This document shows, piece by piece, positions 56,825-64,000 of a stretch of DNA of 64,000 nucleotides. Every line of letters starts with the position of its first letter. Positions within the stretch are counted from its first letter, which is position 1. This DNA comes from Nitrincola sp048264025. GTDB taxonomy: Bacteria; Pseudomonadota; Gammaproteobacteria; Pseudomonadales; Balneatricaceae. The stretch covers positions 1-64,000 of the forward strand of contig NZ_JBLXDN010000007.1 in assembly GCF_048264025.1 (NCBI RefSeq). Direction: 5' to 3'. The translations under genes and the position numbers were made by a program. The notes under the pieces were generated by a model. The model saw only the letters and a list, made by a program, of their open reading frames with translations. It was not told where the DNA came from and did not search any database.

Positions 56825-58906
56825 TCAACCCTGTTGCAACTGGTTATCTGTGCTATTCATACGTGCCAACTTGTCGATATCAAGAATAAGTGCCACGCGC
56901 CCGTCACCCATGATGGTTGCACCAGAGATCCCATCCACCTTGCGGTAATGCGTTTCCAGACTTTTAATCACCACTTGCTGCTGTGCGATCAGCTCATCTA
57001 CAAATAGGGCCACCTTGCCACTGTTGGTCTCAACAACTACCAAAATGCCTTTTTCGGGCTCAGTGACATCGGGTTCCAGATTGAGCGTCTTGTATAATTC
57101 AAGTAATGGCAGATATTCACCGCGCATCTGCACCACCCGCCCCTTGCCAGACAGAGTTTTCAGCTGTTCAGGTTCAGGCTGAAAAGATTCCAGAATCCGC
57201 GTCAGTGGCAGGATGAAAATTTCCTTGCCTACACGCAGCGTCATGCCATCCAGAATGGCCAGTGTTAAAGGCAGGCGCAGGCTAATAGTAGTGCCCACAC
57301 CGGGAATCGATTCAATTTCAACCTGCCCTTTCATCTCAGAAATATTACGTTGCACCACATCCATACCCACACCACGTCCAGAAACATCAGTCACTTCTTT
57401 GGCCGTTGAGAATCCGGGCGCAAAAATTAACTGCCAGATTTCTTTATCTGTGGGATTGTCTGATATGGGCAGGTTTTTCTCTCGTGCTTTCTCCAGCAAT
57501 TTTTCACGATTCAAACCAGCACCATCGTCAACGATCTCGACTAAAATACTGCCGCCCTGATGGCTGGCACTGAGTGTGATGGTACCCTCTTCCGGTTTTC
57601 CAGCGGCAAGACGTACTTCAGGCGTTTCAATGCCATGATCAATACTATTGCGAAGCAGGTGCGTGAGGGGATCGGCAAGTTTTTCAATAAGCCCTTTATC
57701 CAGTTCGGTATCTTCACCCACTAGCTTTAAACGGACTTTTTTGTGCATTTTTTGAGTTAAATCACGTACCACACGTGGAAACCGTCCAAACACAAAATTG
57801 ATCGGTAACATGCGGATCGACATCACCGCTTCCTGCAAGTCGCGGGAGTTACGCTCTAAATTAACCAGACCGTTATGGATCGATTCATACTCCACCGCAT
57901 CCAGCTGTGACACGGACTGAGCCAACATTGAGCGGGTAATCACCAGTTCGCCTACCAGATTAATCAACTGATCAACCTTTTCTACACCGACCCTGATCGA
58001 TGTTTCGGCTTGAGGCTTTGGTGTATCGGCACGGACTTTTTTGGCGACGGTGATTTGTGGTTCCTGCGGCTGTGGCTGAACTGCCACTTGATTGACTGGC
58101 AACTCATCTGTGTCAACAAAGAAGCCAAAGCCCTGCTCCACCTCTTGTTGAGCTTGTTGCGCCGGAAGTTCAGATTCATCGATAAAGAAGCCAAAGCCCT
58201 CATCACTGTCAACCTCGTCACCCTCTGATTCGGGTTGAATAGACACATCAGAGGGCTGGCAAATAAATGCGAAGATCTCACTGATAGCATCAGGGTTTTC
58301 AGGACCTTGTAGCCGCCAGGAGATATGGCTGTTAGGTTGTTGATTGATCACACTGAGTTGACCCAAAGCAGCCAGATCTTCACTGACCGCATCAATAGAC
58401 GCGGCTCCGGAAAAAATATCGCTGCCTGGATGCAAATCTATCAGCCAGATCGGCGCATTGACTAACTCGACTGCCGTTGTTGTTTCCGAAGTAACAGCCT
58501 GTTCAGTAAGGTCGCTATGCTCATCACCCAGTCTGAGCAACTCAGCTCGAACCGCGTCAATCTGAAGTTCATCAACAGGAGAGCCATCCTGGTGTGCTTC
58601 CAGCATGGCACTTAGCAGATCGCAGCAGGTCAGAAAAGCCGAGATCATTTCATCAGTAACCGCGAGAGTTTGCTTGCGCAATTTGTCTAACAGGGTTTCC
58701 AATGCATGGGTTAACGAGGCGATATCACTGAAGCCAAACGTGCCACTACCACCCTTAATCGAATGTGCAGCACGAAAAATGGCATTAAGATCTTCCAGAC
58801 TAGGGTCTTCCACATCCAGCGCCAGCAGCAGCTTTTCCATGCTACCCAGATGTTCATAGGCTTCATCGATAAATACCTGATGAAACTGACTCAGATCTAT
58901 ATTCAT
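56825..58906 (-). CDS. cheA: chemotaxis histidine kinase CheA
   Basis: A 693-aa kinase. The HPt domain has the phospho-His H48 in RAAHSIKGGSGTFGF. A linker/P2-like region (about 150-290) carries two copies of a GFGFF(I/V)D motif. The dimerisation region (about 300-365) starts SIRVGVEKVDQLINLVGELV. The ATPase domain shows LLRNSIDHGIETPEVR, VEIVDDGAGLN and GRGVGMDVV. The C-terminal CheW-like domain reads FILPLTRILESF and VVQMRGEYLPLLELY. It phosphorylates CheY and CheB. Confidence 0.96.
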   Translation of the reverse strand: MNIDLSQFHQVFIDEAYEHLGSMEKLLLALDVEDPSLEDLNAIFRAAHSIKGGSGTFGFSDIASLTHALETLLDKLRKQTLAVTDEMISAFLTCCDLLSAMLEAHQDGSPVDELQIDAVRAELLRLGDEHSDLTEQAVTSETTTAVELVNAPIWLIDLHPGSDIFSGAASIDAVSEDLAALGQLSVINQQPNSHISWRLQGPENPDAISEIFAFICQPSDVSIQPESEGDEVDSDEGFGFFIDESELPAQQAQQEVEQGFGFFVDTDELPVNQVAVQPQPQEPQITVAKKVRADTPKPQAETSIRVGVEKVDQLINLVGELVITRSMLAQSVSQLDAVEYESIHNGLVNLERNSRDLQEAVMSIRMLPINFVFGRFPRVVRDLTQKMHKKVRLKLVGEDTELDKGLIEKLADPLTHLLRNSIDHGIETPEVRLAAGKPEEGTITLSASHQGGSILVEIVDDGAGLNREKLLEKAREKNLPISDNPTDKEIWQLIFAPGFSTAKEVTDVSGRGVGMDVVQRNISEMKGQVEIESIPGVGTTISLRLPLTLAILDGMTLRVGKEIFILPLTRILESFQPEPEQLKTLSGKGRVVQMRGEYLPLLELYKTLNLEPDVTEPEKGILVVVETNSGKVALFVDELIAQQQVVIKSLETHYRKVDGISGATIMGDGRVALILDIDKLARMNSTDNQLQQG

Positions 58907-58928
58907 ATAGCCACTTCCTGTCGCAGAT

Positions 58929-59294
58929 TCAACCGATCACCTTGCGCACAACCTCGATCAGTTTCTGTGGATCAAAGGGCTTGACCAGCCAGCCCGTCGC
59001 ACCGGCTGCACGCCCCTGAGACTTCATGGCATCACCGGCTTCAGTAGTGAGCACCAGAATAGGGACAGAGCGATAGGCTGGCAGCGCTCGTAAACTCTTA
59101 ATCAGAGTCAGCCCATCCATATTTGGCATATTCTGATCTGTCAGAATCAGATCAAAATGTGCCGCCTGGGCTTTTTCCAACCCTTGTTTTCCATCTACGG
59201 CTTCGGTAATGCTGTAACCGGCACCTTTGAGGGTGAAACTGATCATCTGTCGAATAGATGCCGAGTCATCCACAGTAAGTATAGACTTCCCCAT
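58929..59294 (-). CDS. cheY: response regulator CheY
   Basis: A 121-aa single-domain receiver. The acidic pair is in ILTVDDSASIRQM, the phospho-Asp D53 in LILTDQNMPNMDG, the Thr switch in VLTTEAGD and the conserved Lys in WLVKPFDP. I chose ATG 59294 because GGAGG lies five bases upstream; the in-frame ATG 59306 would place that site inside the gene. It is the first gene of the che operon. Upstream, 59295-59425 is AT-rich leader DNA without a recognisable sigma28 or sigma54 promoter. Confidence 0.95.
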   Translation of the reverse strand: MGKSILTVDDSASIRQMISFTLKGAGYSITEAVDGKQGLEKAQAAHFDLILTDQNMPNMDGLTLIKSLRALPAYRSVPILVLTTEAGDAMKSQGRAAGATGWLVKPFDPQKLIEVVRKVIG

Positions 59295-59425
59295 AGGATC
59301 CTCCATGACTAGTTAAGATTTAAACGCAATATAAGCCTAAAAGCCAATCAATATCAATAAATAATATTCCTTTTAATACGCCATACGCATTAAATTAACA
59401 TTAGTGTAAAGTTACAGCCTTCAAA

Positions 59426-59923
59426 TCAATGATGGTGCCCGCCCGGCCCGTGAGCATGCCCATGAGCAATCTCTCCAGCTTCCGCTTGACGCAGAGAGTC
59501 AATCCGTATGGCATAACTGAGCGTCTGACCTGCGAGTGGATGATTGGTATCCACCTGCACCATAAAGCGACCTGGCTTTAATACAGTTACATGCCGCGGC
59601 CCTTGATCAGTTTCAACCAAAGCCACCATGCCCGCTTTCCAGCTTCGCTCACCCTTGGACAAGCCCTGTAAGTGCTTAACCGGCACTTTGAGCACCTGAC
59701 CCTCATCTCGCTCACCATAAGCGTCTTCTGGCTGAAGCGTAATATCAAAACTGTCACCAGCCTGTTTACCCAACATAGCCGCTTCTAACCCGGGAATCAT
59801 ATTATTGTGTCCGTGCAGATAGACCATCGGTTGATCATCTTCATTTGACTCTAGCACGTCACCTTCGGCGTTACGTAGTGTGTAAAAAAAACCAACGACC
59901 ATGTCATCTTGTATCTGTGTCAT
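59426..59923 (-). CDS. slyD: FKBP-type peptidyl-prolyl isomerase SlyD
   Basis: A 165-aa SlyD-like isomerase and metallochaperone. The FKBP half shows MVVGFFYTLRNAEGDVLES and HGHNNMIPGLEAAMLG. The IF chaperone insert spans about residues 70-125, and a short His-rich metal-binding tail (HAHGPGGHHH) ends the protein. The tail is shorter than in E. coli SlyD (196 aa). I chose ATG 59923 because it has AGGTG upstream. It stands alone between the che operon and a GGDEF remnant. Confidence 0.93.
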   Translation of the reverse strand: MTQIQDDMVVGFFYTLRNAEGDVLESNEDDQPMVYLHGHNNMIPGLEAAMLGKQAGDSFDITLQPEDAYGERDEGQVLKVPVKHLQGLSKGERSWKAGMVALVETDQGPRHVTVLKPGRFMVQVDTNHPLAGQTLSYAIRIDSLRQAEAGEIAHGHAHGPGGHHH

Positions 59924-59954
59924 CGCACCTTTCCTGTTTTTCCTGTTATAAGTT

Positions 59955-60227
59955 TCAAAACAACTCAGCTTCACTATTTATAAAATTTTGTGCTGGCTTA
60001 ATACGCTCTTGTTCTAACAGTTCATCATAGAAGCTAATAGGGTTTTTACCACTATACTTAGCCAAATAGAACGCCTTGTCAGCCTTTGCCAAGCATGCAT
60101 ATTGCACATCACTAGATGAATCTCAACCACACACAACCGCATCATGACAGGTCCTACTTACGGAAACCTCTTGTTTTTCTATTTGCGTCAATTCGTTGTA
60201 ATAATGGTATGCTTTGATTCTATCCAT
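59955..60227 (-). pseudogene. remnant of a GGDEF-domain protein
   Basis: The minus strand encodes the C-terminal end of a GGDEF domain: YACLAKADKAFYLAKYSGKN followed by a 27-residue tail that ends SEAELF. The reading frame is open back to 60227 except for one TGA (60123-60125). The region before the stop no longer looks like the usual VTVSIGV strand, and the catalytic core is absent. It is therefore a decayed fragment. The terminal ELF echoes tails of the che proteins. It fills most of the 354-bp gap between slyD and the exonuclease gene. Confidence 0.75.
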
Positions 60228-60277
60228 AGCCGACACTCCATACAATTTAAAACACAGCTACAGGTTACATTATCTCC

Positions 60278-60772
60278 ATGCTTATTATTGACATAGAAGC
60301 CTCAGGTCTGGACCCTGATCACTCCTACCCGATTGAAATCGGTGTTTACAACACTGATAAACCAGACACGTCGCTGAGCTTCTTAATCAGACCCCATCCA
60401 GACTGGTCACACTGGGATGATGTTGCCGAAGAGATCCATGGTATCGAACGGGCCGAGTTGTTCCGCGATGGCATTGCGCCCGACCTCGCCTGCGATCAAC
60501 TTAACCATTTTATTAGCCAGCATGCTGATGGTTCTAACCGCCTCATCTCTGATGCACCAGATTTTGACTTTATGTGGCTACGGCGGTTATTCAGAACAGC
60601 CCAGCGTCCTATGCTGTTTAAGCTGGCAGGAATAGATTCAGTCTTATCACTCAACCGCCAGACTCTTATCTTTGCTGAACTGGAAAAGCAACAGATGCCA
60701 CACCGCGCACTGGCCGACGCCCGAATCATTGGCGAGATACTGATGGGTTACACCTCACCACAGACCCACTAG
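60278..60772 (+). CDS. DEDDh-type 3'-5' exonuclease
   Basis: A 164-aa predicted exonuclease of the RNase T/DnaQ superfamily. Exo I is LIIDIEASGLDP (residues 2-13), Exo II is in LISDAPDFDFMWLRRL (about 88-103), and Exo III is HRALADARIIGE (about 142-153), giving the DEDDh metal ligands. It is shorter than DnaQ and lacks polymerase-binding parts, so it may process RNA, signalling nucleotides or DNA; substrate unknown. It may share a transcript with deaD, 136 bp downstream. Confidence 0.82.
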   Translation: MLIIDIEASGLDPDHSYPIEIGVYNTDKPDTSLSFLIRPHPDWSHWDDVAEEIHGIERAELFRDGIAPDLACDQLNHFISQHADGSNRLISDAPDFDFMWLRRLFRTAQRPMLFKLAGIDSVLSLNRQTLIFAELEKQQMPHRALADARIIGEILMGYTSPQTH

Positions 60773-60908
60773 ACAAAGGTCCAGTAAGTCTATACAATTT
60801 GCGCTTCTTTCTGAGGCATTGCTGCTTAAATGTGTGCGGCCCGCCTCTTTGCTAACTGAGCGGCACGTTTCACAAAACACCTCTCTTCTATCAGGTATAA
60901 ATCACAGC

Positions 60909-62684
60909 ATGTCCAATACTGAAACTCTCCCCACCAACTTTGGTGACCTGGGTCTATCTGCACCTATTCTTGCAGCACTGAACGACGTAGGTTATGAAAT
61001 ACCGTCACCGATTCAAGCTGGCACCATTCCTGCTCTACTCGAGGGCCGCGACCTATTAGGTCAGGCGCAAACAGGCACAGGTAAAACGGCCGCTTTCGCC
61101 TTGCCTCTGCTGCAGCGTCTTGATCCATCAAAAACCTTTCCGCAGCTATTAATCCTGGCGCCAACTCGCGAGTTAGCACTACAGGTCGCAACGGCTTGCG
61201 AACGCTATTCCAAACATCTGACCGGTATACGCACCCTCTCCATCTATGGTGGCCAGGGCTATGATGAGCAGCTGCGTGGTTTGCGCCGCGGTGCTCATGT
61301 CGTTATCGGCACGCCTGGACGCGTAATGGATCATATCCGACGCGGCACCCTGGCACTGGATCAGCTTAAGACACTGGTACTGGACGAAGCCGACGAAATG
61401 TTACGCATGGGCTTCATCGATGATGTTGAATGGATTCTGCAGCACACCCCGGCTCAGCGTCAGATCGCCCTGTTTTCAGCCACAATGCCGCCTGCTATCC
61501 GTCGTATTGCTGACAACTATCTGTCAGATCCGGCCATCGTGAAAATCGTTAACAAAACGGCTACCGCCAGCACTATCCGCCAGCGAGTCTGGACCGTACG
61601 CGGCATGACCAAAGCCATGGCGCTCACACGTCTGCTGGAATTGCGTGAACACGAAGGCGTTCTGGTATTCGTACGCACCAAAAATGCGACTGAAGAAGTG
61701 GCTGAGCAGCTTACCCGCGCAGGCTTCCCAGCTGCCGCACTGCATGGTGATATCGCCCAGAATCAACGTGAAAAAGTCGTCGATAAACTCAAAAGTGGCG
61801 CCCTGGATATAGTCGTCGCAACCGACGTTGTGGCGCGCGGGCTGGATGTCGAGCGCATCACCCACGTAGTCAACTACGACATTCCTTATGATGCAGAATC
61901 CTATATCCACCGTATCGGTCGTACCGGCCGTGCTGGCCGCTCAGGTGATGCTATTCTGTTTGTTGCGCCTAGAGAACAGCGCTTGCTGCAGCAGATTGAA
62001 CGCACCACTCGCTCGCCGATAGAAACACTGGAATTGCCTACCGCTAAAGATATCAATGCATTGCGCATCACTCGCCTGCAGATTGAGCTGGAAGCTGCCG
62101 CATCTGACTGTGATCTATACCTGCCATTGATCAAACAGTTTGCCGAAAGCACCGATCTTACCCCAGAGCAAATGGCAGCAGCGGCGCTGAAATTACTTTA
62201 CAAAAAAACCCCGCTATTTATGGATGAACGCGAACCTGCACCTGTACGTGAAAAACGTACTCGTGACGCCCGTGATCCCCGTGACGAGCGCGGTGGTGAC
62301 CGTAAGCCAGCGGCCCGTCGTGCCCGTGGTAATGATGCCATCTCTGAAGGCATGCAGCGTTACTGGATAGGCGTGGGTTATCAGCATGGCGTGAAGCCAG
62401 GCAATATTGTGGGTGCTATTGCCAATGAAGCCGGTGTCGAAAGCCAGTATATCGGTCGCATAGATATCAGCGAGAACTTCAGCACCGTCGATCTGCCTAA
62501 CAGCATACCGGCACCGATGCTACAAATCCTGAAACGCGCACGCATTTGTGGCCAGCCACTGAATATCCGTCCCTGGTCTGACGATCTGCCTTCAGATCGT
62601 GATAGCCAACCGGCCAAGCCAAAGCGCAAAGCCGCACCGCGTAAAAGCAACAGTAGCACGAGTCGCGAGCGCCCACGCGCTTAA
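60909..62684 (+). CDS. deaD: DEAD-box RNA helicase DeaD/CsdA
   Basis: A 591-aa ATP-dependent RNA helicase used in ribosome assembly and mRNA decay, especially in the cold. Helicase motifs in order are the Q motif PIQAGTIPALLEG, AQTGTGKTAAF, PTRELALQV, DEADEML, SATMPP, VFVRTKNATEEV, VATDVVARGLDVERI and YIHRIGRTGRAGR. The C-terminal part has an RGG/Arg-Asp-rich linker (about 455-485), a DbpA-type RNA-binding domain (YWIGVGYQHGVKPGNIVGAI) and a basic Ser/Lys tail. I chose ATG 60909 (MSNTETLP); an upstream in-frame ATG (60819) looks unlike the family. Confidence 0.94.
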   Translation: MSNTETLPTNFGDLGLSAPILAALNDVGYEIPSPIQAGTIPALLEGRDLLGQAQTGTGKTAAFALPLLQRLDPSKTFPQLLILAPTRELALQVATACERYSKHLTGIRTLSIYGGQGYDEQLRGLRRGAHVVIGTPGRVMDHIRRGTLALDQLKTLVLDEADEMLRMGFIDDVEWILQHTPAQRQIALFSATMPPAIRRIADNYLSDPAIVKIVNKTATASTIRQRVWTVRGMTKAMALTRLLELREHEGVLVFVRTKNATEEVAEQLTRAGFPAAALHGDIAQNQREKVVDKLKSGALDIVVATDVVARGLDVERITHVVNYDIPYDAESYIHRIGRTGRAGRSGDAILFVAPREQRLLQQIERTTRSPIETLELPTAKDINALRITRLQIELEAAASDCDLYLPLIKQFAESTDLTPEQMAAAALKLLYKKTPLFMDEREPAPVREKRTRDARDPRDERGGDRKPAARRARGNDAISEGMQRYWIGVGYQHGVKPGNIVGAIANEAGVESQYIGRIDISENFSTVDLPNSIPAPMLQILKRARICGQPLNIRPWSDDLPSDRDSQPAKPKRKAAPRKSNSSTSRERPRA

Positions 62685-62690
62685 ACTGAT

Positions 62691-62719
62691 GAGTGGGCAG
62701 CTAACCTAGCTGCCCACTC
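62691..62719 (+). terminator. strong hairpin after deaD
   Basis: Perfect 13-bp arms GAGTGGGCAGCTA (62691-62703) and TAGCTGCCCACTC (62707-62719) with a 3-base loop, six bases after the deaD stop. No clear U-run follows, but the stem is very stable, so it may end transcription or protect the mRNA end. Confidence 0.65.
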
Positions 62720-62756
62720 GACACCAGCCAACTGCTAACGTTATATTACAACGATT

Positions 62757-63713
62757 TTGCAGACTGGACTCTCTCATTTGCGACAGAAACTGATCATCAC
62801 CCTGACAACCGTTCGCGGTTCTCGTCAATATACGCTTAGTCAGCTTGCTGGCTATCTAGTAGCTTTGTTTTTACTCCTCTCTGCACTCAGTTTTTTTATA
62901 TCCAACCTGCTCTTGGTTAAAACTCGTGATGACTTACAGGGATTGGAACAAGAAAAAATCACCCTTGAAGAGCAATTCACTGAAGCCCTGGGCACACAAC
63001 AATTTTATCTGGAAAACCTGGCCGAATTGGGCTCACGTTACTCTGAAGTTTTCTATGAACGCGCTCAACTGGAAGAAGAAAAAATCCGTTTGGATGCAGA
63101 CCTAACAGAAATAGAATCCATACTGGGTGTATTGACTGACATACCAGAAGACACAGCCCAAGCCGACCGTTCAGAATTACTCAAAGCCGCTACAGTACAA
63201 CGGCTATTCCTGCTGTACAGCATTCCTAATGGCCTGCCGATCAAAGGCACCCGTATCGGTTCTGGTTTTGGCTCTCGTGTTCACCCAATTACCCGACAGA
63301 GATCACCGCATAACGGCCTGGATTTTCCGGCAGCCAGAGGCACTCCTGTTTATGCCACAGCTGACGGCATCGTAGAAAAATCTGGTTATGACCAAGGATC
63401 GGGTTTTGGTAACCTGATTGTACTGCAACATAATTTTGGTTTTAAAACCTATTATGCTCATCTGCAGAAGGCTGAAGTAGAATCATCGCAATATGTACAT
63501 AAAGGCCAACTGATCGGCTATAGTGGTAACACTGGTCGCTCAACAGGGCCACACTTGCATTATGAAGTCCGGCACTTATATGCACCACTGGACCCTAAAT
63601 ATTTTGTAGACTGGGGATTGGATAATTTTGAATCTCTATTCAGTAACATAGAGGATGTAGCGTGGGAATCCTTAAGCGCCATGTACCCCCTAAACCAGGG
63701 CGGGCCACAGTAA
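62757..63713 (+). CDS. M23 family peptidoglycan endopeptidase
   Basis: A 318-aa membrane-anchored metallopeptidase. An N-terminal hydrophobic helix (about residues 30-55) is followed by a coiled coil (about 60-125; LEQEKITLEEQF, LEEEKIRLDADLTEIE). The LytM domain follows, with zinc ligands in SPHNGLDFPAARGT and GPHLHYEVRH (about 273) and the GSGFGSRVHPITRQ entry block. The start is uncertain, as no ATG is near: TTG 62757 or TTG 62778. It overlaps the bactofilin gene by 52 bp, a pairing also seen in cell-shape genes elsewhere. Confidence 0.88.
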   Translation: MQTGLSHLRQKLIITLTTVRGSRQYTLSQLAGYLVALFLLLSALSFFISNLLLVKTRDDLQGLEQEKITLEEQFTEALGTQQFYLENLAELGSRYSEVFYERAQLEEEKIRLDADLTEIESILGVLTDIPEDTAQADRSELLKAATVQRLFLLYSIPNGLPIKGTRIGSGFGSRVHPITRQRSPHNGLDFPAARGTPVYATADGIVEKSGYDQGSGFGNLIVLQHNFGFKTYYAHLQKAEVESSQYVHKGQLIGYSGNTGRSTGPHLHYEVRHLYAPLDPKYFVDWGLDNFESLFSNIEDVAWESLSAMYPLNQGGPQ

Positions 63714-64000
63714 GCATTATTGCTCGTGGCAATCGCTTTTCCGGTGATACCCGTATCAGTGGAAAAATGCATGTGGATGGTACCTTTGAAGGGCATATCG
63801 TCGCTGAAGATGACGTTTCGATTGGTATCTATGGTCTGATAACCGGCAGAGTCCGTGGCACCAAAATTTTTGTCAGCGGTAAACTGGAAGGTGAAGTTAT
63901 CTGCGACCATCTATTTATTGAACCGGGTGGGCAGGTTAACGCCAGGGTCTGCTGCGCTGACATGAAGGTTGATCAGGGTGGCGTGTTTGTCGGCGAGCGC
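63662..64000 (+). CDS. bactofilin (partial, runs off the window)
   Basis: The first 113 codons of a bactofilin, a polymer-forming cytoskeletal protein. GTG 63662 has GAGG seven bases upstream and lies inside the 3' end of the M23 gene in another frame. The N-terminus (MGILKRHVPPKPGR) is followed by the repeating hydrophobic-Gly pattern of the right-handed beta-helix: GDTRISGKMHVDGTFEGHIV, VSIGIYGLITGRVRG and VSGKLEGEVICDHLFIEPGG. The 3' end lies beyond 64000. Overlap with the endopeptidase gene suggests it recruits or scaffolds that enzyme. Confidence 0.9.
   Translation, partial: MGILKRHVPPKPGRATVSIIARGNRFSGDTRISGKMHVDGTFEGHIVAEDDVSIGIYGLITGRVRGTKIFVSGKLEGEVICDHLFIEPGGQVNARVCCADMKVDQGGVFVGER

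Noticed and set aside
59295..59425. sigma28 or sigma54 promoter before cheY
   Set aside because: I compared the AT-rich leader with both consensus patterns and found no acceptable match.
60123..60125. In-frame TGA of the GGDEF remnant as a selenocysteine codon
   Set aside because: The flanking sequence has lost the conserved GGDEF strand and core, so decay is the simpler explanation.

Overview
This 64 kb window is chromosomal DNA of a gammaproteobacterium. The evidence is the set of housekeeping genes (syd, alaA, htpX, yciH, dgt, queF, slyD, deaD) and families common in Pseudomonas-, Marinobacter- and Oceanospirillales-like marine bacteria (DUF1285, SO_0444-type metal permease, a che2-like chemosensory operon, the 7TM-transglutaminase/ATP-grasp cassette). 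I cannot name the genus. No prophage, complete insertion sequence, CRISPR array or rRNA operon was seen.

Layout. 1-450: tRNA array Val-Asp-Val-Asp on the minus strand, with its promoter. 600-9600: syd, a YajG-type lipoprotein, alaA, a small unknown gene, htpX behind a sigma32-like promoter, an ATP-grasp protein, a large Lys/Arg/Orn decarboxylase, and DUF5610-like and DUF1285 proteins. 9626-10314: a gene-free, repeat-rich stretch with two large inverted repeats, a tandem repeat and operator-like palindromes ahead of a methylenetetrahydrofolate reductase-like gene. 11-18 kb: retropepsin-like protein, LysE exporter and divergent MocR regulator, LpxR-family lipid A deacylase, GGDEF-EAL protein. 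18-20.6 kb: yciH, dgt, HopJ-family protein and a second retropepsin.

20.6-30.7 kb is a photo-oxidative stress island. An ECF sigma factor, its ChrR-type zinc anti-sigma factor and a photolyase face an operon encoding an FAD oxidoreductase, DUF1365, a cyclopropane-fatty-acid-synthase homologue, an MFS transporter and a DUF3833 lipoprotein. NTF2-like, SDR and DUF6134-like genes follow on the other strand. The divergent intergenic region carries one matching ECF promoter on each strand, so the sigma factor probably drives both arms.

30.7-43.3 kb: a chemoreceptor, periplasmic cyclophilin, nitroreductase, queF, a yadGH-type ABC exporter, a metal permease with a divergent MerR regulator and a textbook 19-bp-spacer promoter, a tRNA array (Glu-Gly-Glu-Gly-Glu-Glu), pirin, azoR with a divergent LysR regulator, a glutathione peroxidase-like protein and an HPF-like protein.

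43.5-47.2 kb: a poorly understood peptide-modification cassette of a retropepsin-like lipoprotein, an inactive transglutaminase fused to membrane helices, a RimK-like ATP-grasp ligase and a second retropepsin. 47.2-59.3 kb: a chemosensory operon, transcribed cheY-cheA-cheW-mcp-mcp-cheR-cheD-cheB-mcp-cheD. It has the same core order as I recall for the Pseudomonas aeruginosa Che2 cluster, including EWEEF pentapeptide tails on two receptors. 59.4-64 kb: slyD, a GGDEF gene remnant, a DEDDh exonuclease, deaD, and an M23 peptidase overlapping a bactofilin gene that runs off the window. All assignments are from reading the sequence and from memory of the families; no database search was run.
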